A stretch of 64,000 nucleotides of DNA from a virus (IMGVR_UViG_3300023174_000042:208577-272576); one strand, 5' to 3'; shown: positions 1 through 6,966, numbered from the stretch's first letter. The notes: generated by a model from the letters alone, not told the origin. A program made the numbers and translations.

Positions 1-5
1 ATAAT

Positions 6-236
6 TTATGCATTTACTTTGTGTTTTGACATTAATTCAGTTGCTTTTTCTGTTGCGGTCACTTTATTTGAAAATCCGTGTTGAATTAATTTTTTTGAAT
101 GATAAATTAAATATTCGGTTTTAGCAACCTGTGGTTTTGATCCACGACCTGATTGGGGTTTCATTGTGTCTTTTGCGTAGATATCATAAAAACCAACTTT
201 ACAAATATAACGCCCTTTAGTTTGTCCTTTACTCAT
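6..236 (-). CDS. Small basic hypothetical protein
   Basis: A 76-residue lysine-rich protein of unknown function. No recognised domain, signal peptide or membrane segment is visible. The start codon is preceded by a run of A on the coding strand, as is usual in Bacteroidota and their phages, and no Shine-Dalgarno site is present. It is the last gene before the left edge and lies just downstream, in the same direction, of the tRNA-Asp gene. The reading frame is intact with typical AT-rich codon use. It is probably real, but its role cannot be stated. Confidence 0.55.
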   Translation of the reverse strand: MSKGQTKGRYICKVGFYDIYAKDTMKPQSGRGSKPQVAKTEYLIYHSKKLIQHGFSNKVTATEKATELMSKHKVNA

Positions 237-272
237 TTTTTTTCTTTTTTTTTAATTAAACAATATTTTTTG

Positions 273-359
273 CGGTCTCGAAGGGAGTCGAACCCTCTTT
301 TTCGTTTACCTACTTGCTACCGTGACAGGGTAGTGCACCAACCATTATGCGCCGAGACC
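273..359 (-). tRNA. tRNA-Asp (GTC) with long variable region
   Basis: The acceptor stem GGTCTCG/CGAGACC is perfect. The anticodon arm CTACC-CTGTCAC-GGTAG gives anticodon GTC. The T arm has the standard TTCGACT loop, and the discriminator is G as expected for Asp. The CCA end is not encoded. About 19 bases lie between the anticodon and T arms, far longer than the usual 4-5 for a class I tRNA, so the folded length is 87. Confidence 0.85.
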
Positions 360-364
360 AATTA

Positions 365-643
365 TTATATCAAAGCGTCCCATTCAGACACAATAAATTC
401 AAGTTTTAAAAGACCCTCAACTGAAATGTAGGTTACATGAAAACCTCCTGAAGCAACATCTGTTTCACTTTCTATTGCTTGAGTTAAAAGTTGTCTTGCT
501 TTTTCTCTAATTTCACCTTGACAAGGAATTTTTTCTTCACTACCTACCCATTCCCAACGAAGAGCTTTCATAGTTTTATGAACTTTTTCAAAGTCAAACC
601 AATCCATAATGTTGTCTATCGCTTTTCTTTGTTCTTCTGTCAT
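365..643 (-). CDS. Conserved phage hypothetical protein
   Basis: A 92-residue soluble protein. The layout is an N-terminal helix around W-F-D-F-E-K-V-H-K-T-M, a Trp-rich centre (L-R-W-E-W-V), a helix with A-R-Q-L-L, a GGF motif and a C-terminal F-I-V-S-E-W-D-A. I recognise this arrangement from small uncharacterised proteins of many tailed phages but know no function. It follows the gene at 667-1137 in the same direction with a 23-base gap and is probably co-transcribed with it. Confidence 0.7.
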   Translation of the reverse strand: MTEEQRKAIDNIMDWFDFEKVHKTMKALRWEWVGSEEKIPCQGEIREKARQLLTQAIESETDVASGGFHVTYISVEGLLKLEFIVSEWDALI

Positions 644-666
644 GTTTTAAACATAATAATATTTTT

Positions 667-1137
667 TTATAATGATTGCACTTGTTCCATAATTTCTGAT
701 ACTTCATGAGGTTCTAAATAACCAATCACATCGTTTGTCACAGAAGTTTCATAAGTTAGTTTTCCATCTTTATCTAAAACAGCAACTTCAAACAAACCAT
801 CTTTACCACCGTAAGAAAATGTGTGAGACACAACACTAACACCAAATCCATTATCAAACTGTAGTCTTGCTTGTTTTCCAACCATGTGTGGAGCATCATC
901 AAGCATTTCAAATTCCAGATCTTCAAATTTTTTCATAACTTTTATTTTTTTTGTTTCTTTTAATACTGTTTTTGCACAAGCTTTGCCAAATGAAAATCCA
1001 CCTTGACTTTCATGATTTGTAGGAAAACTATTTGAGTCATAATAATTTCCGTCAGTTAAAGATAATTCTAACCAAACGGCAGTTTTTGGATTTATCTTGT
1101 CTCCACATTTTTCACAATAAATTATTTTGTCATTCAT
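667..1137 (-). CDS. Zinc-ribbon-like phage protein
   Basis: A 156-residue protein in two parts. Residues 1-60 hold a CxxC pair (Y-C-E-K-C-G) and a later Cys in G-K-A-C, which suggests a small metal site. Residues 68-156 (K-K-F-E-D-L-E-F onward) form a domain I recognise from short stand-alone phage proteins, with G-V-S-V-V and D-V-I-G-Y-L motifs. An internal Met at residue 68 could therefore be a second start, or the gene could be a fusion. A TATCTTTG box lies 4 bases upstream of the start. Function unknown. Confidence 0.7.
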   Translation of the reverse strand: MNDKIIYCEKCGDKINPKTAVWLELSLTDGNYYDSNSFPTNHESQGGFSFGKACAKTVLKETKKIKVMKKFEDLEFEMLDDAPHMVGKQARLQFDNGFGVSVVSHTFSYGGKDGLFEVAVLDKDGKLTYETSVTNDVIGYLEPHEVSEIMEQVQSL

Positions 1138-1141
1138 TAAA

Positions 1142-1149
1142 CAAAGATA
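1142..1149 (-). promoter_or_regulatory. Bacteroidota-type -7 box TATCTTTG
   Basis: Matches TAnnTTTG, the -7 consensus of the Bacteroidota primary sigma factor, 4 bases before the ATG at 1137. The same spacing recurs at 4470, 46250 and 49488, which argues against chance and for a leaderless transcript. Confidence 0.6.
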
Positions 1150-1208
1150 AATAGAATATTTTATACTATCAAATTTTTTACAAAAAAAAATTTACAATTT
1201 AAGGTTTG

Positions 1209-1280
1209 TAGCCCATCCCGGTAACGCTCCGAGATTTGTTGGATGAAAACCAACTGTCCTTACTTTTAGACGAATGGGCC
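1209..1280 (-). tRNA. tRNA-Glu (TTC)
   Basis: The acceptor stem is GGCCCAT/ATGGGCT, with a G-T pair at position 1-72. The D region begins TCGTCTA as in bacterial tRNA-Glu. The anticodon arm GTTGG-TTTTCAT-CCAAC gives anticodon TTC. The T loop is AGCGTTA, not the usual TTCGANT. The discriminator is A and no CCA end is encoded. Length 72. Confidence 0.85.
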
Positions 1281-1281
1281 G

Positions 1282-1350
1282 TAAATTAGGGTAGACACGG
1301 GCTTAGCTAGCCGTCTTTCAGGAAAAGCCCTTTTTCATATTCTACCCTAC
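1282..1350 (-). ncRNA. Structured tRNA-like element, unassigned
   Basis: The ends form a perfect 9-base pair stem (TAGGGTAGA with TCTACCCTA). Inside lies a second stem GGGCTT/AAGCCC, or alternatively a GGCT/AGCC hairpin. It sits between tRNA-Glu and tRNA-fMet with the same spacing as the neighbouring tRNAs. No normal D arm or T arm can be drawn, so it is either a degenerate tRNA or another structured RNA. The strand is inferred from its neighbours. Confidence 0.35.
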
Positions 1351-1353
1351 TTG

Positions 1354-1426
<73 letters not shown>

Positions 1427-1431
1427 ATGTG

Positions 1432-1505
1432 TAGTTAATACTGGACTCGAACCAATGACCTATTCCGTATCAGGGAATCGCTCTAACCAACTGAGCTAAT
1501 TAACT
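1432..1505 (-). tRNA. tRNA-Ile (GAT)
   Basis: The acceptor stem AGTTAAT/ATTAACT is perfect. The D stem is GCTC/GAGC. The anticodon arm ATTCC-CTGATAC-GGAAT gives GAT. The T loop is TTCGAGT and the discriminator A. No CCA is encoded. Length 74; the gap to tRNA-fMet is 5 bases. Confidence 0.9.
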
Positions 1506-1518
1506 ATTAATATTTTCG

Positions 1519-1599
1519 TACTGACGGTTGGATTCGAACCAACGTTTTCAACTTACCACTACAGGTATAGATGATATAAGCATCCACTGGTACGCCAGC
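1519..1599 (-). tRNA. tRNA-like gene, possible Ile (TAT), D arm missing
   Basis: The acceptor stem GCTGGCG/CGTCAGT (two G-T pairs) and T arm GTTGG-TTCGAAT-CCAAC are convincing. The best anticodon arm is GGATG-CTTATAT-CATCT, giving TAT, but only five bases remain where the D arm should be. About 25 bases, including a hairpin TACC-TGTAGT-GGTA, lie between the anticodon and T arms. This could be a D-armless tRNA, a class II tRNA folded differently, or a decaying gene. Confidence 0.5.
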
Positions 1600-1606
1600 T
1601 TATTTG

Positions 1607-1678
1607 TGGTATGGGAGTGGATTCGAACCACCGGCACAAGTTTTTCACACTTTGCTCTACCTACTGAGCTACCACACC
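1607..1678 (-). tRNA. tRNA-Phe (GAA)
   Basis: The acceptor stem is GGTGTGG/CCATACC, the D arm GCTC...GAGC, and the T arm carries TTCGAAT. The best anticodon loop is GTGAAAA between AAGT and ACTT, giving GAA. One extra C sits between the T stem and the acceptor 3' strand, and the anticodon stem has only four pairs. It is an imperfect but probably functional tRNA. Length 72, no CCA encoded. Confidence 0.7.
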
Positions 1679-1696
1679 ATTTTTTTGTAATTAATA

Positions 1697-1733
1697 GTTG
1701 ATACACACTCTCGTTTCACCATCTTGTATCAAC
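1697..1733. other. Inverted repeat / hairpin
   Basis: GTTGATACA and TGTATCAAC form a perfect 9-base pair stem around a 19-base loop. It lies in the 300-base gap between tRNA-Phe and the gene at 1979, upstream of the tRNA cluster on the minus strand. No gene is visible in this gap. Confidence 0.5.
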
Positions 1734-1812
1734 AGGTTAATGTACTTTACGAGTTTCCCTTTTCTTACAATCACAATATTTTTAAATCAAAGAACTTTTT
1801 CCCTTTTGTGGT

Positions 1813-1846
1813 GGGGGTGAGACCACCATCACACTTTCTCACCCCC
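1813..1846. other. Strong GC-rich hairpin
   Basis: GGGGGTGAGA and TCTCACCCCC form a perfect 10-base pair stem. An alternative pairing GTGGT/ACCAC overlaps its left arm. On the plus strand it is followed by a T-rich stretch. It could be a terminator, or a processing or attenuation structure ahead of the tRNA cluster. Confidence 0.5.
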
Positions 1847-1926
1847 TTGTTTGTTATACAAATATATGTAGTTTATTTTAAACTGACAAATCTTTATTAA
1901 ACTTTTTTTTAATTTGTCTAAAAATA

Positions 1927-1958
1927 AAAAACCCCACCTCTTTTCGAAGATGGGGTCG
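1927..1958 (-). terminator. Rho-independent terminator
   Basis: On the minus strand, ACCCCATCTTCGAAAAGAGGTGGGGT folds through ACCCCA/TGGGGT and TCTT/AAGA around a short loop, then TTTTTTA. It lies 20 bases after the stop of the gene at 1979-2728 and probably ends that transcript before the tRNA region. Confidence 0.8.
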
Positions 1959-1978
1959 TAAAAGGTCATAAATAAAAT

Positions 1979-2728
1979 TTAAATAACTTCTCTTGTGTCA
2001 ATATGTGCCTCATACATTAATCTTCTTGTTGATAAAGATCTGTAATAATAATAGTCTTCCAAAATAGACTCAAACAAACCGCTCACAAATCCTGATGCCG
2101 CATCCCAAGCATTTGAAAGTCCTTTCCCAACTGCCTGTGCCCCGCTTTGAATAGCGCTTCCTACCGCTTGAGCTCCTTTTTTAATTCCTTGTCCTACAGC
2201 TTGAACACCACCTTTAACAAAGTTGTATGCTTTATTCAACATGTTTCCTGCAAATTGTTTTACGTAAGACCAAAGTTCAGCAATTTTTGAGGCGGCGATA
2301 ACTGCGGCCCCCCAAGCGGCTTGTCCTAATTTCCATATGGCATCAAACATAGATTTAAAAAATTGTAATATGTTTGTAGATGCTTTACTGATAAAACTAG
2401 AAATTTGATTTGCGGTATATTTAATGGTTTGAGCGGCACCAATTACTATACCTTTAACTTGTTTTGCAAGTGCGGTTAAAAAACTCAAAATAACATTTCC
2501 AATTGCCTGTGCCACTTTAAAAGTAGCCTGACCAAGTTTAATTCCAACAATTGCAGGAAGAAAAATGATTGTCAATGAAATTTGACCAATTTTAATTACC
2601 GTTTGTTTGACAGCTTTACCAGCCTGAAAGCCAGCTTTGAATGCCGCGCTTTGGACATTTTGTTCTGAAATAACTTGTTTGATAACTTTTATCAAATCAT
2701 TTTCAGTTAATTTTATTACCTTTTTCAT
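1979..2728 (-). CDS. Tagged virion protein, membrane-active type
   Basis: A 249-residue protein with an N-terminal tag (K-K-V-I-K-L-T-E-N-D-L, ending V-I-S-E-Q near residue 23), the pattern of a capsid-targeting sequence cut at (L/I)-x-E. The rest is a chain of Ala/Gly/Ile-rich amphipathic and hydrophobic helices with near-repeats such as K-K-G-A-Q-A-V-G and Q-S-G-A-Q-A-V-G around residues 180-205. This composition suggests insertion into membranes, perhaps during DNA ejection, which is inference. The coding strand has TATTTATAAA just upstream and a terminator just downstream, so it is a one-gene unit. No enzymatic motif is seen. Confidence 0.7.
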   Translation of the reverse strand: MKKVIKLTENDLIKVIKQVISEQNVQSAAFKAGFQAGKAVKQTVIKIGQISLTIIFLPAIVGIKLGQATFKVAQAIGNVILSFLTALAKQVKGIVIGAAQTIKYTANQISSFISKASTNILQFFKSMFDAIWKLGQAAWGAAVIAASKIAELWSYVKQFAGNMLNKAYNFVKGGVQAVGQGIKKGAQAVGSAIQSGAQAVGKGLSNAWDAASGFVSGLFESILEDYYYYRSLSTRRLMYEAHIDTREVI

Positions 2729-2784
2729 AACTTTTTTTATTTATAAATACATCGTAAGTTGAAAAAATTTTGCAAAAGAAAAAA

Positions 2785-3240
2785 TCATCGACAATGGTAA
2801 TCTGCAGCTCTTGTTGCGATTTGATTATCAGGTTTTATATTTGCCTTATAACCCAATGACGTAACCAATCCAACGGCAGGAGATACGAGTTTTGAACTAA
2901 AATGTTTTTCTTGTGAATTATAGTCCAAATCGATCTCAATTTTTACACTTATTTTACTTGACAACCAATTTGCGACCTCAACAGAATGTTCACATTCAGT
3001 CCAAAGACGTGTCCATTTATCTTTTATTTTTCTTACCTTTTGTTTATGATAAATGTAATGAACACCCCTGTTTCCAAATCTATATGCAATTGCTGTTACA
3101 TATACAGTATTTCTTCTGTGATTTTGTGAATCAGTTCCTATATGGATTTCTACATATGGACATTCTTTTAAAATATCAATTGTATGATTTACTATATCAA
3201 AAACAGCGTCTCCTTCTACTTTTTTAAATACCCTGTTCAT
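2785..3240 (-). CDS. RNase H-like DUF458 (YkuK) family protein
   Basis: A 151-residue protein matching the RNase H-like DUF458 family in my recognition. It has a first acidic strand H-I-G-T-D-S-Q (residues 33-39), then T-A-I-A-Y-R-F-G-N-R-G and a central acidic I-D-L-D-Y-N, the pattern of two-metal RNase H folds. The nucleic-acid target of the family is not known. It lacks the N-terminal tag of its neighbours, so it is probably a cytoplasmic early or middle protein. The nearest upstream sequence shows no clear promoter box. Confidence 0.65.
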   Translation of the reverse strand: MNRVFKKVEGDAVFDIVNHTIDILKECPYVEIHIGTDSQNHRRNTVYVTAIAYRFGNRGVHYIYHKQKVRKIKDKWTRLWTECEHSVEVANWLSSKISVKIEIDLDYNSQEKHFSSKLVSPAVGLVTSLGYKANIKPDNQIATRAADYHCR

Positions 3241-3341
3241 AAATTGATTTGGGTGAGAAAATTCAAAATTTTATTATAATTTCTGTTGTATGAAATATTT
3301 GACTATCGATCACTCCTTTTATAAATAGTATTAACAAAATA

Positions 3342-3950
3342 CTAATAAACAAAATCAACAAAAAAATAAAAAATTCCATTGTCATAAAAAACACAAGTTG
3401 CCGCAATTGTGTTTGATTTATATCCTTTATCTAAAAAGTAAGTGTTATGTAATAAAGATCTTTGTGTACATCGGTGCATATATGATTTTTCCCAACACAT
3501 AATCATGTGATCTGCCAATTGTTCATATGTATCCATTTTATATGTCGTATACCCACAATTTTCACTTAGAGTTAATTTAAATCCTTTGTTATTTGTTGGG
3601 TAAACTTCATCTAAAAATAAAAATTGATTATTTTTATCACTCCACCAAGATGATCTATCAACATGAAATAATTTTTTTTGTTTTACATTTTCAAGGGCAT
3701 TTGGTAAAACAATAGTATCATATAAAAGTTCTGACCAAATAAGTTTCATCAACTGATTGTTATTTTCCAACATAGGCCAAGCGGATAAAAGATTTTTACC
3801 ATAACCAGTTGTAGTTATGGTGTCTCTGAAAGCGTTTAACTTGTCGAATAAAACTTTCGATGCGTGTTTAGAATCAAAATTGTTGTAGTCAATATTTTGT
3901 GAAAAAGAAATGTGACCAATAAAAAGAAGGATTGTTAGGATATTTTTCAT
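3342..3950 (-). CDS. Secreted CAP-like (YkwD/SCP) protein
   Basis: A 202-residue protein with a clear signal peptide: M-K-N, a hydrophobic stretch, then S-F-S-Q at residue 18. The remainder resembles the CAP/SCP fold: L-N-A-F-R-D-T near residue 40, and C-G-Y-T-T followed by M-I-M-C-W-E-K-S-Y-M-H-R around residues 150-160, similar to the family's W-x-x-S-x-x-H-R. It would be exported to the host envelope. T-T-A-T-T-T-G just before the start is a weak TAnnTTTG-like box. A CAP assignment is moderate; a host-derived gene is possible. Confidence 0.6.
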   Translation of the reverse strand: MKNILTILLFIGHISFSQNIDYNNFDSKHASKVLFDKLNAFRDTITTTGYGKNLLSAWPMLENNNQLMKLIWSELLYDTIVLPNALENVKQKKLFHVDRSSWWSDKNNQFLFLDEVYPTNNKGFKLTLSENCGYTTYKMDTYEQLADHMIMCWEKSYMHRCTQRSLLHNTYFLDKGYKSNTIAATCVFYDNGIFYFFVDFVY

Positions 3951-3967
3951 ATTACAAATAAAAAAAA

Positions 3968-4465
3968 TTATTTTACTTCAAAAGCACATCTCATAATTTT
4001 TTTTGTTTTAACAGAATCCTCGAAGTTTCCTATAACAACACCATCTTTGATTGTAAATGCGTGTTGTCTAACTAAAACAAAAAATGTACCTTTTGGGTTT
4101 TGTTTAATAAAAGTCCCAACGGTCATTTGTCTTAATTTGGTTTCACCTTTGATTGTAACATTATAAGACAAAGAATTAATCAATGTAGAACTTTTCCTTA
4201 CTCCAACTGTGTGAATTTTTTTATTATTGATTAATGTATTATTATCAACCATTTTTAAAAGTTTTGTTATAGTCCCAAAAGTTCCTTTTTTTGGTTTTCT
4301 TTGAAATTCTTTTGCGACATATTTGTGAGCGTCATCATAAGGAATTTCAAATGAAGATGCAAATGCTCTAACAACACAATCGTTTGTTTCTGATTTTGCG
4401 ATTACAGATTCAGAATATCCTTGAATCGCTTTTGATGTGGCTTCGTATGGGAGTTTGTTTTTCAT
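3968..4465 (-). CDS. Papain-like cysteine protease-type phage protein
   Basis: A 165-residue protein with the look of small phage cysteine-peptidase-like proteins. The likely nucleophile is in T-N-D-C-V-V-R-A near residue 29, and a late His lies in V-R-Q-H-A-F-T-I followed by G-N-F-E-D. I chose the ATG at 4465 because the longer frame would read through a TATCTTTG promoter box ending 4 bases upstream. Whether it cuts proteins, or which, is unknown. It lies 17 bases upstream of the CAP-like gene in the same direction. Confidence 0.6.
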   Translation of the reverse strand: MKNKLPYEATSKAIQGYSESVIAKSETNDCVVRAFASSFEIPYDDAHKYVAKEFQRKPKKGTFGTITKLLKMVDNNTLINNKKIHTVGVRKSSTLINSLSYNVTIKGETKLRQMTVGTFIKQNPKGTFFVLVRQHAFTIKDGVVIGNFEDSVKTKKIMRCAFEVK

Positions 4466-4469
4466 ACTA

Positions 4470-4477
4470 CAAAGATA
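4470..4477 (-). promoter_or_regulatory. Bacteroidota-type -7 box TATCTTTG
   Basis: TAnnTTTG match 4 bases upstream of the ATG at 4465, and it decides that start. Confidence 0.6.
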
Positions 4478-4487
4478 CAAAAAATTT

Positions 4488-4583
4488 TTAAATCAAACCA
4501 TATTGGTGTAATTCATATAAAAATTTTTCATATTCCTCTGAGTTTATAAACTCTTCATGTAGTTGATAAAATATTTCTTCCAT
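4488..4583 (-). CDS. Possible 31-residue acidic peptide
   Basis: A short intact frame (M-E-E-I-F-Y-Q-L-H-E-E ... Q-Y-G-L-I) between the tRNA-Arg gene and the cysteine-protease-like gene. It is rich in Glu and Tyr and would form one helix. The A-rich leader resembles other starts here. No homolog is recognised and its size makes it uncertain. Confidence 0.35.
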   Translation of the reverse strand: MEEIFYQLHEEFINSEEYEKFLYELHQYGLI

Positions 4584-4597
4584 AATTTTAATATTTG

Positions 4598-4874
4598 TGA
4601 TCCCGAATGGATTCGAACCATTGACCTACTGCTTAGACATACCACTATAGTTTTCACTACCAACTTAATTGTTGTTTGTGGTCTGGACTTTCTCTTTACC
4701 TTATCTTTCGACTTAGGCACTCACCGTCAAGTCTCTACACCTTCTTCTTTTCAGAAGCTTGGCTCGGGATTACCATTTTACAGGCTTCCCCGAATTTGAT
4801 GAGTTCTATTTAATCGTTTCCAACTAAACGCCCCCTTTGAGGCAGTTGCTCTATTCCAGCTGAGCTACGGGACC
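4598..4874 (-). tRNA. tRNA-Arg (TCT) split by a group I intron
   Basis: The 5' exon is 4874-4840 and the 3' exon 4637-4598. Joined, they give a 75-base tRNA. The acceptor is GGTCCCG/CGGGATC, the D arm GCTC...GAGC, the anticodon arm ACTGC-CTTCTAA-GCAGT (anticodon TCT) and the T arm AATGG-TTCGAAT-CCATT, with discriminator A. The two halves pair only if the 202 bases between them are removed. The insertion point is between U33 and U34. Confidence 0.9.
4638..4839 (-). other. Group I self-splicing intron (202 nt)
   Basis: Core elements are visible in order. P1 pairs exon TGCCT with GGGCG and has the terminal U-G pair. P2 is CGTTT/AAACG. P3 is ACTCAT/GTGAGT. P4 is TCGGG/CCCGA, with the Q element GGTAATCCCGAGCC, almost as in cyanobacterial/chloroplast tRNA-Leu introns. 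P6a is CTTCTGAAAAGAAG. P7 is GACTT/AAGTC, within AGAGACTTGACGG and GAAAGTCC. The intron ends in G before exon TCTAA. There is no ORF inside. Subgroup IC3-like by resemblance. Confidence 0.9.
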
Positions 4875-4889
4875 ATATTTTACATTTAG

Positions 4890-4974
4890 CAGAGGAGGAG
4901 GGATTCGAACCCCCGGATCCGTAAAGATCAACGGTTTTCAAGACCGCCTCATTCGACCGCTCTGACACTCCTCT
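4890..4974 (-). tRNA. tRNA-Ser (TGA)
   Basis: A class II tRNA of 85 bases. The acceptor AGAGGAG/CTCCTCT is perfect, with discriminator G. The anticodon arm GCGGT-CTTGAAA-ACCGT gives TGA. The long variable arm (GATCTTTACGGATC) forms its own stem, and the T arm is GGGGG-TTCGAAT-CCCTC. It lies 15 bases from the split tRNA-Arg. Confidence 0.9.
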
Positions 4975-5012
4975 AACATTTTCAAAGAACACTAACCTAC
5001 TTGATAAGTATA

Positions 5013-5777
5013 CTAGTTATTATATAAAATATCAATCACTTCTCTATCAATAGGTGCATATTCTGTGTTACTATTTGAATTTTGATAGAAAATGCTTTCT
5101 GGATATTTTTCTGAATCATTAAAAAATCCTAATGATTGTGTAAGTTCTTCTCGTAAAATACTTTTTTGTGAAATTGTATCATCACCAGACCCAACCATTT
5201 CAACATACATTACAGATCCAGACGAAGGATATACTTCAAAATATCCCCAATTTCCTCTTAGATTTTCTTCTTGAATTTGTGGATATAAAGTTTTGAACCC
5301 TTCTTTTGAGCCTAAGAAAATAAATGTGTTTGCTTCACTACGATTTTTTACAATCTTGATTTCAATCGTATTAATAATTTCATTGAGGTCTTTCACAATT
5401 TTATCTAATTCATCCATCATGTATTGAGGACAAGATCCATGAACATAGATTTTAACGTCTCTTTTCCATTTGAACGCTTTATTTACACCACCGTATTCAT
5501 CACGAAGACATATTTCTTTATAGTAATCCAATGCTTCCGAGGAATACGAATGTTGGTTTTGATTTTTTTGATAATCAAATGAATCTAATGAACTTCCATT
5601 TGATTTTGATAATTCTTTTTCTGTTGTTTCTAAAACACGCCTAAGAGATCCTTCATTTAAATTGAATAAAACTTCGCCAGACTTGAGGACGCGATTTTTT
5701 ATTTCTTTTGTTGATAAACAGAAAGCAATTACCATAATTGCTATTAATCCTAAACTGTAGTTTACTAAATTTTTCAT
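5013..5777 (-). CDS. DUF2927-type membrane-anchored protein
   Basis: A 254-residue protein with an N-terminal membrane anchor or signal (residues 4-22). The main domain runs from about residue 100: K-R-D-V-K-I-Y-V-H-G, then A-N-T-F-I-F-L-G-S, then R-E-E-L-T-Q-S-L-G-F-F-N-D-S and a C-terminal D-R-E-V-I-D-I-L-Y. This matches DUF2927, a putative secreted metallopeptidase-like family, although no full HExxH is present. TATATTTG lies 21 bases upstream of the start. It belongs with the other envelope-directed proteins in this region (3342, 9614, 15893). Confidence 0.7.
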   Translation of the reverse strand: MKNLVNYSLGLIAIMVIAFCLSTKEIKNRVLKSGEVLFNLNEGSLRRVLETTEKELSKSNGSSLDSFDYQKNQNQHSYSSEALDYYKEICLRDEYGGVNKAFKWKRDVKIYVHGSCPQYMMDELDKIVKDLNEIINTIEIKIVKNRSEANTFIFLGSKEGFKTLYPQIQEENLRGNWGYFEVYPSSGSVMYVEMVGSGDDTISQKSILREELTQSLGFFNDSEKYPESIFYQNSNSNTEYAPIDREVIDILYNN

Positions 5778-5798
5778 ATTTGTTTGTTTTTATTTCTA

Positions 5799-5806
5799 CA
5801 AATATA
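5799..5806 (-). promoter_or_regulatory. Bacteroidota-type -7 box TATATTTG
   Basis: TAnnTTTG match 21 bases upstream of the start of the DUF2927 gene, leaving a short leader. Confidence 0.55.
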
Positions 5807-5829
5807 GGAAGTTTCTTGATACAAAAAAA

Positions 5830-6963
5830 TTAAAACCTGAATTTTTTTAGTTCTTCATTTAAAAAAATATTAATCTTTTTCTCAATTGAACTTTCTTTGA
5901 TATTTCCATATTTTGCTTTACCTACGACTCTTCGTAAATTAGCAATTCCATAAGGACCACCATTAAGTTTGATTCTATCAAATTCATCTTCTAAACCAAA
6001 AATACCACCAATTTTTGGGGATTCACATCTTAAAGCGATAAATTTATTTTTAAACAAATCAACACCACAGTCTCTTGCTGTGTCTGAAGTTATACAATTA
6101 TAAAGTTTTTTGATCGTTGTTCTACAGGTTTTTTTATCAGGATATAATATTTCATTCATAGGATAAATTACATCATTATCTCTTCCAACACCAGCTTGAG
6201 AGGTTAAAGCTGGCCAATCATTTTTAATGTCTTTGAAATAAAACGAATATTTATTTTCATCCGACTCCGGATTTTCAGGTTCAGTAGTTGTAAAGTTTTG
6301 TTTTGTTAACATGGATTCAATCTGATCCATTTTACCTTGTGTTGTTTGTTTTAAACCAACTTTTCTCCACAAATATCCAGGTCCAGTATAATTAGGTAAA
6401 ATAGGTTGTCCAGTACTTGTGTTTTTCAAATCTTTATATAATACTTCTTCGTATTGACTTGGATTTTTTGGATCAAACCTGACATAAACTCCGCCAGAAT
6501 TATCAACAAATTCTTGTAATGTTGCCTCATCTTTTGGACCTAATGATGCAATTCCTAAATTCTCAAGTGCCTTTAATTGTTCACATTGACTTCCTAACCC
6601 ATTAGGAACCCTACTTGCAGGCTTATCATATGTTATTCTATAGGATAGAAGTGCTGTTTGAGGTGCTTTATCATCTTTAACACCAAATACCATATAATAA
6701 TCACCTTGACCTCCTGTTGGTTGACTTGATATATAAAAGGCACTTTCTAAACCTTTACTTTGTAATTCTGGAAAATAACTCCAATATTTTTTTTCTAATT
6801 CTTTGATTGGTCTGTTTTTTAAAAAATCTAAAAAAGAACAATTGTCTCGAACACCTTCTAACATTCTTTTTTGATCGTTATAGTCTAGACCTTTAACGGT
6901 TTTGTTTTTTTGAAGTTCATCGTCTTCTAATAAAACTTTTCGAATAATTTTTGAAATTTCCAT
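5830..6963 (-). CDS. Tagged virion protein, unknown function
   Basis: A 377-residue protein opening with a short amphipathic tag (E-I-S-K-I-I-R-K-V-L-L-E-D), ending in V-L-L-E as expected for an (L/I)-x-E cut. The rest is soluble and mixed alpha/beta with no motif I recognise. The C-terminus is again basic and helical (S-I-E-K-K-I-N-I-F-L-N-E-E-L-K-K-F). It is the last of a run of three large tagged genes on the minus strand (8093-9289, 6967-8085, 5830-6963) with 3-7 base gaps, so they probably form one late operon. Confidence 0.65.
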   Translation of the reverse strand: MEISKIIRKVLLEDDELQKNKTVKGLDYNDQKRMLEGVRDNCSFLDFLKNRPIKELEKKYWSYFPELQSKGLESAFYISSQPTGGQGDYYMVFGVKDDKAPQTALLSYRITYDKPASRVPNGLGSQCEQLKALENLGIASLGPKDEATLQEFVDNSGGVYVRFDPKNPSQYEEVLYKDLKNTSTGQPILPNYTGPGYLWRKVGLKQTTQGKMDQIESMLTKQNFTTTEPENPESDENKYSFYFKDIKNDWPALTSQAGVGRDNDVIYPMNEILYPDKKTCRTTIKKLYNCITSDTARDCGVDLFKNKFIALRCESPKIGGIFGLEDEFDRIKLNGGPYGIANLRRVVGKAKYGNIKESSIEKKINIFLNEELKKFRF

Positions 6964-6966
6964 TTT

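Noticed and set aside
153-431. Plus-strand frame of 92 residues
   Set aside because: It runs antisense through tRNA-Asp and a real minus-strand gene and has no promoter or protein-like composition.
2738-2745. Exact T4 late promoter TATAAATA
   Set aside because: Where both strands can be told apart (for example 15882, 21830, 19128) the coding strand carries ATATTTAT, so a plain T4 late promoter in coding orientation is not supported.
4810-4992. Open frame of 60 residues over the tRNA-Ser and tRNA-Arg region
   Set aside because: It is the translation of tRNA sequence (the tRNA-Ser gene read in frame), not a gene.
4481-5012. RNase P RNA, because of GAAAGTCC
   Set aside because: That word belongs to P7 of the group I intron. 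The intron core explains the whole segment and no other RNase P elements occur.
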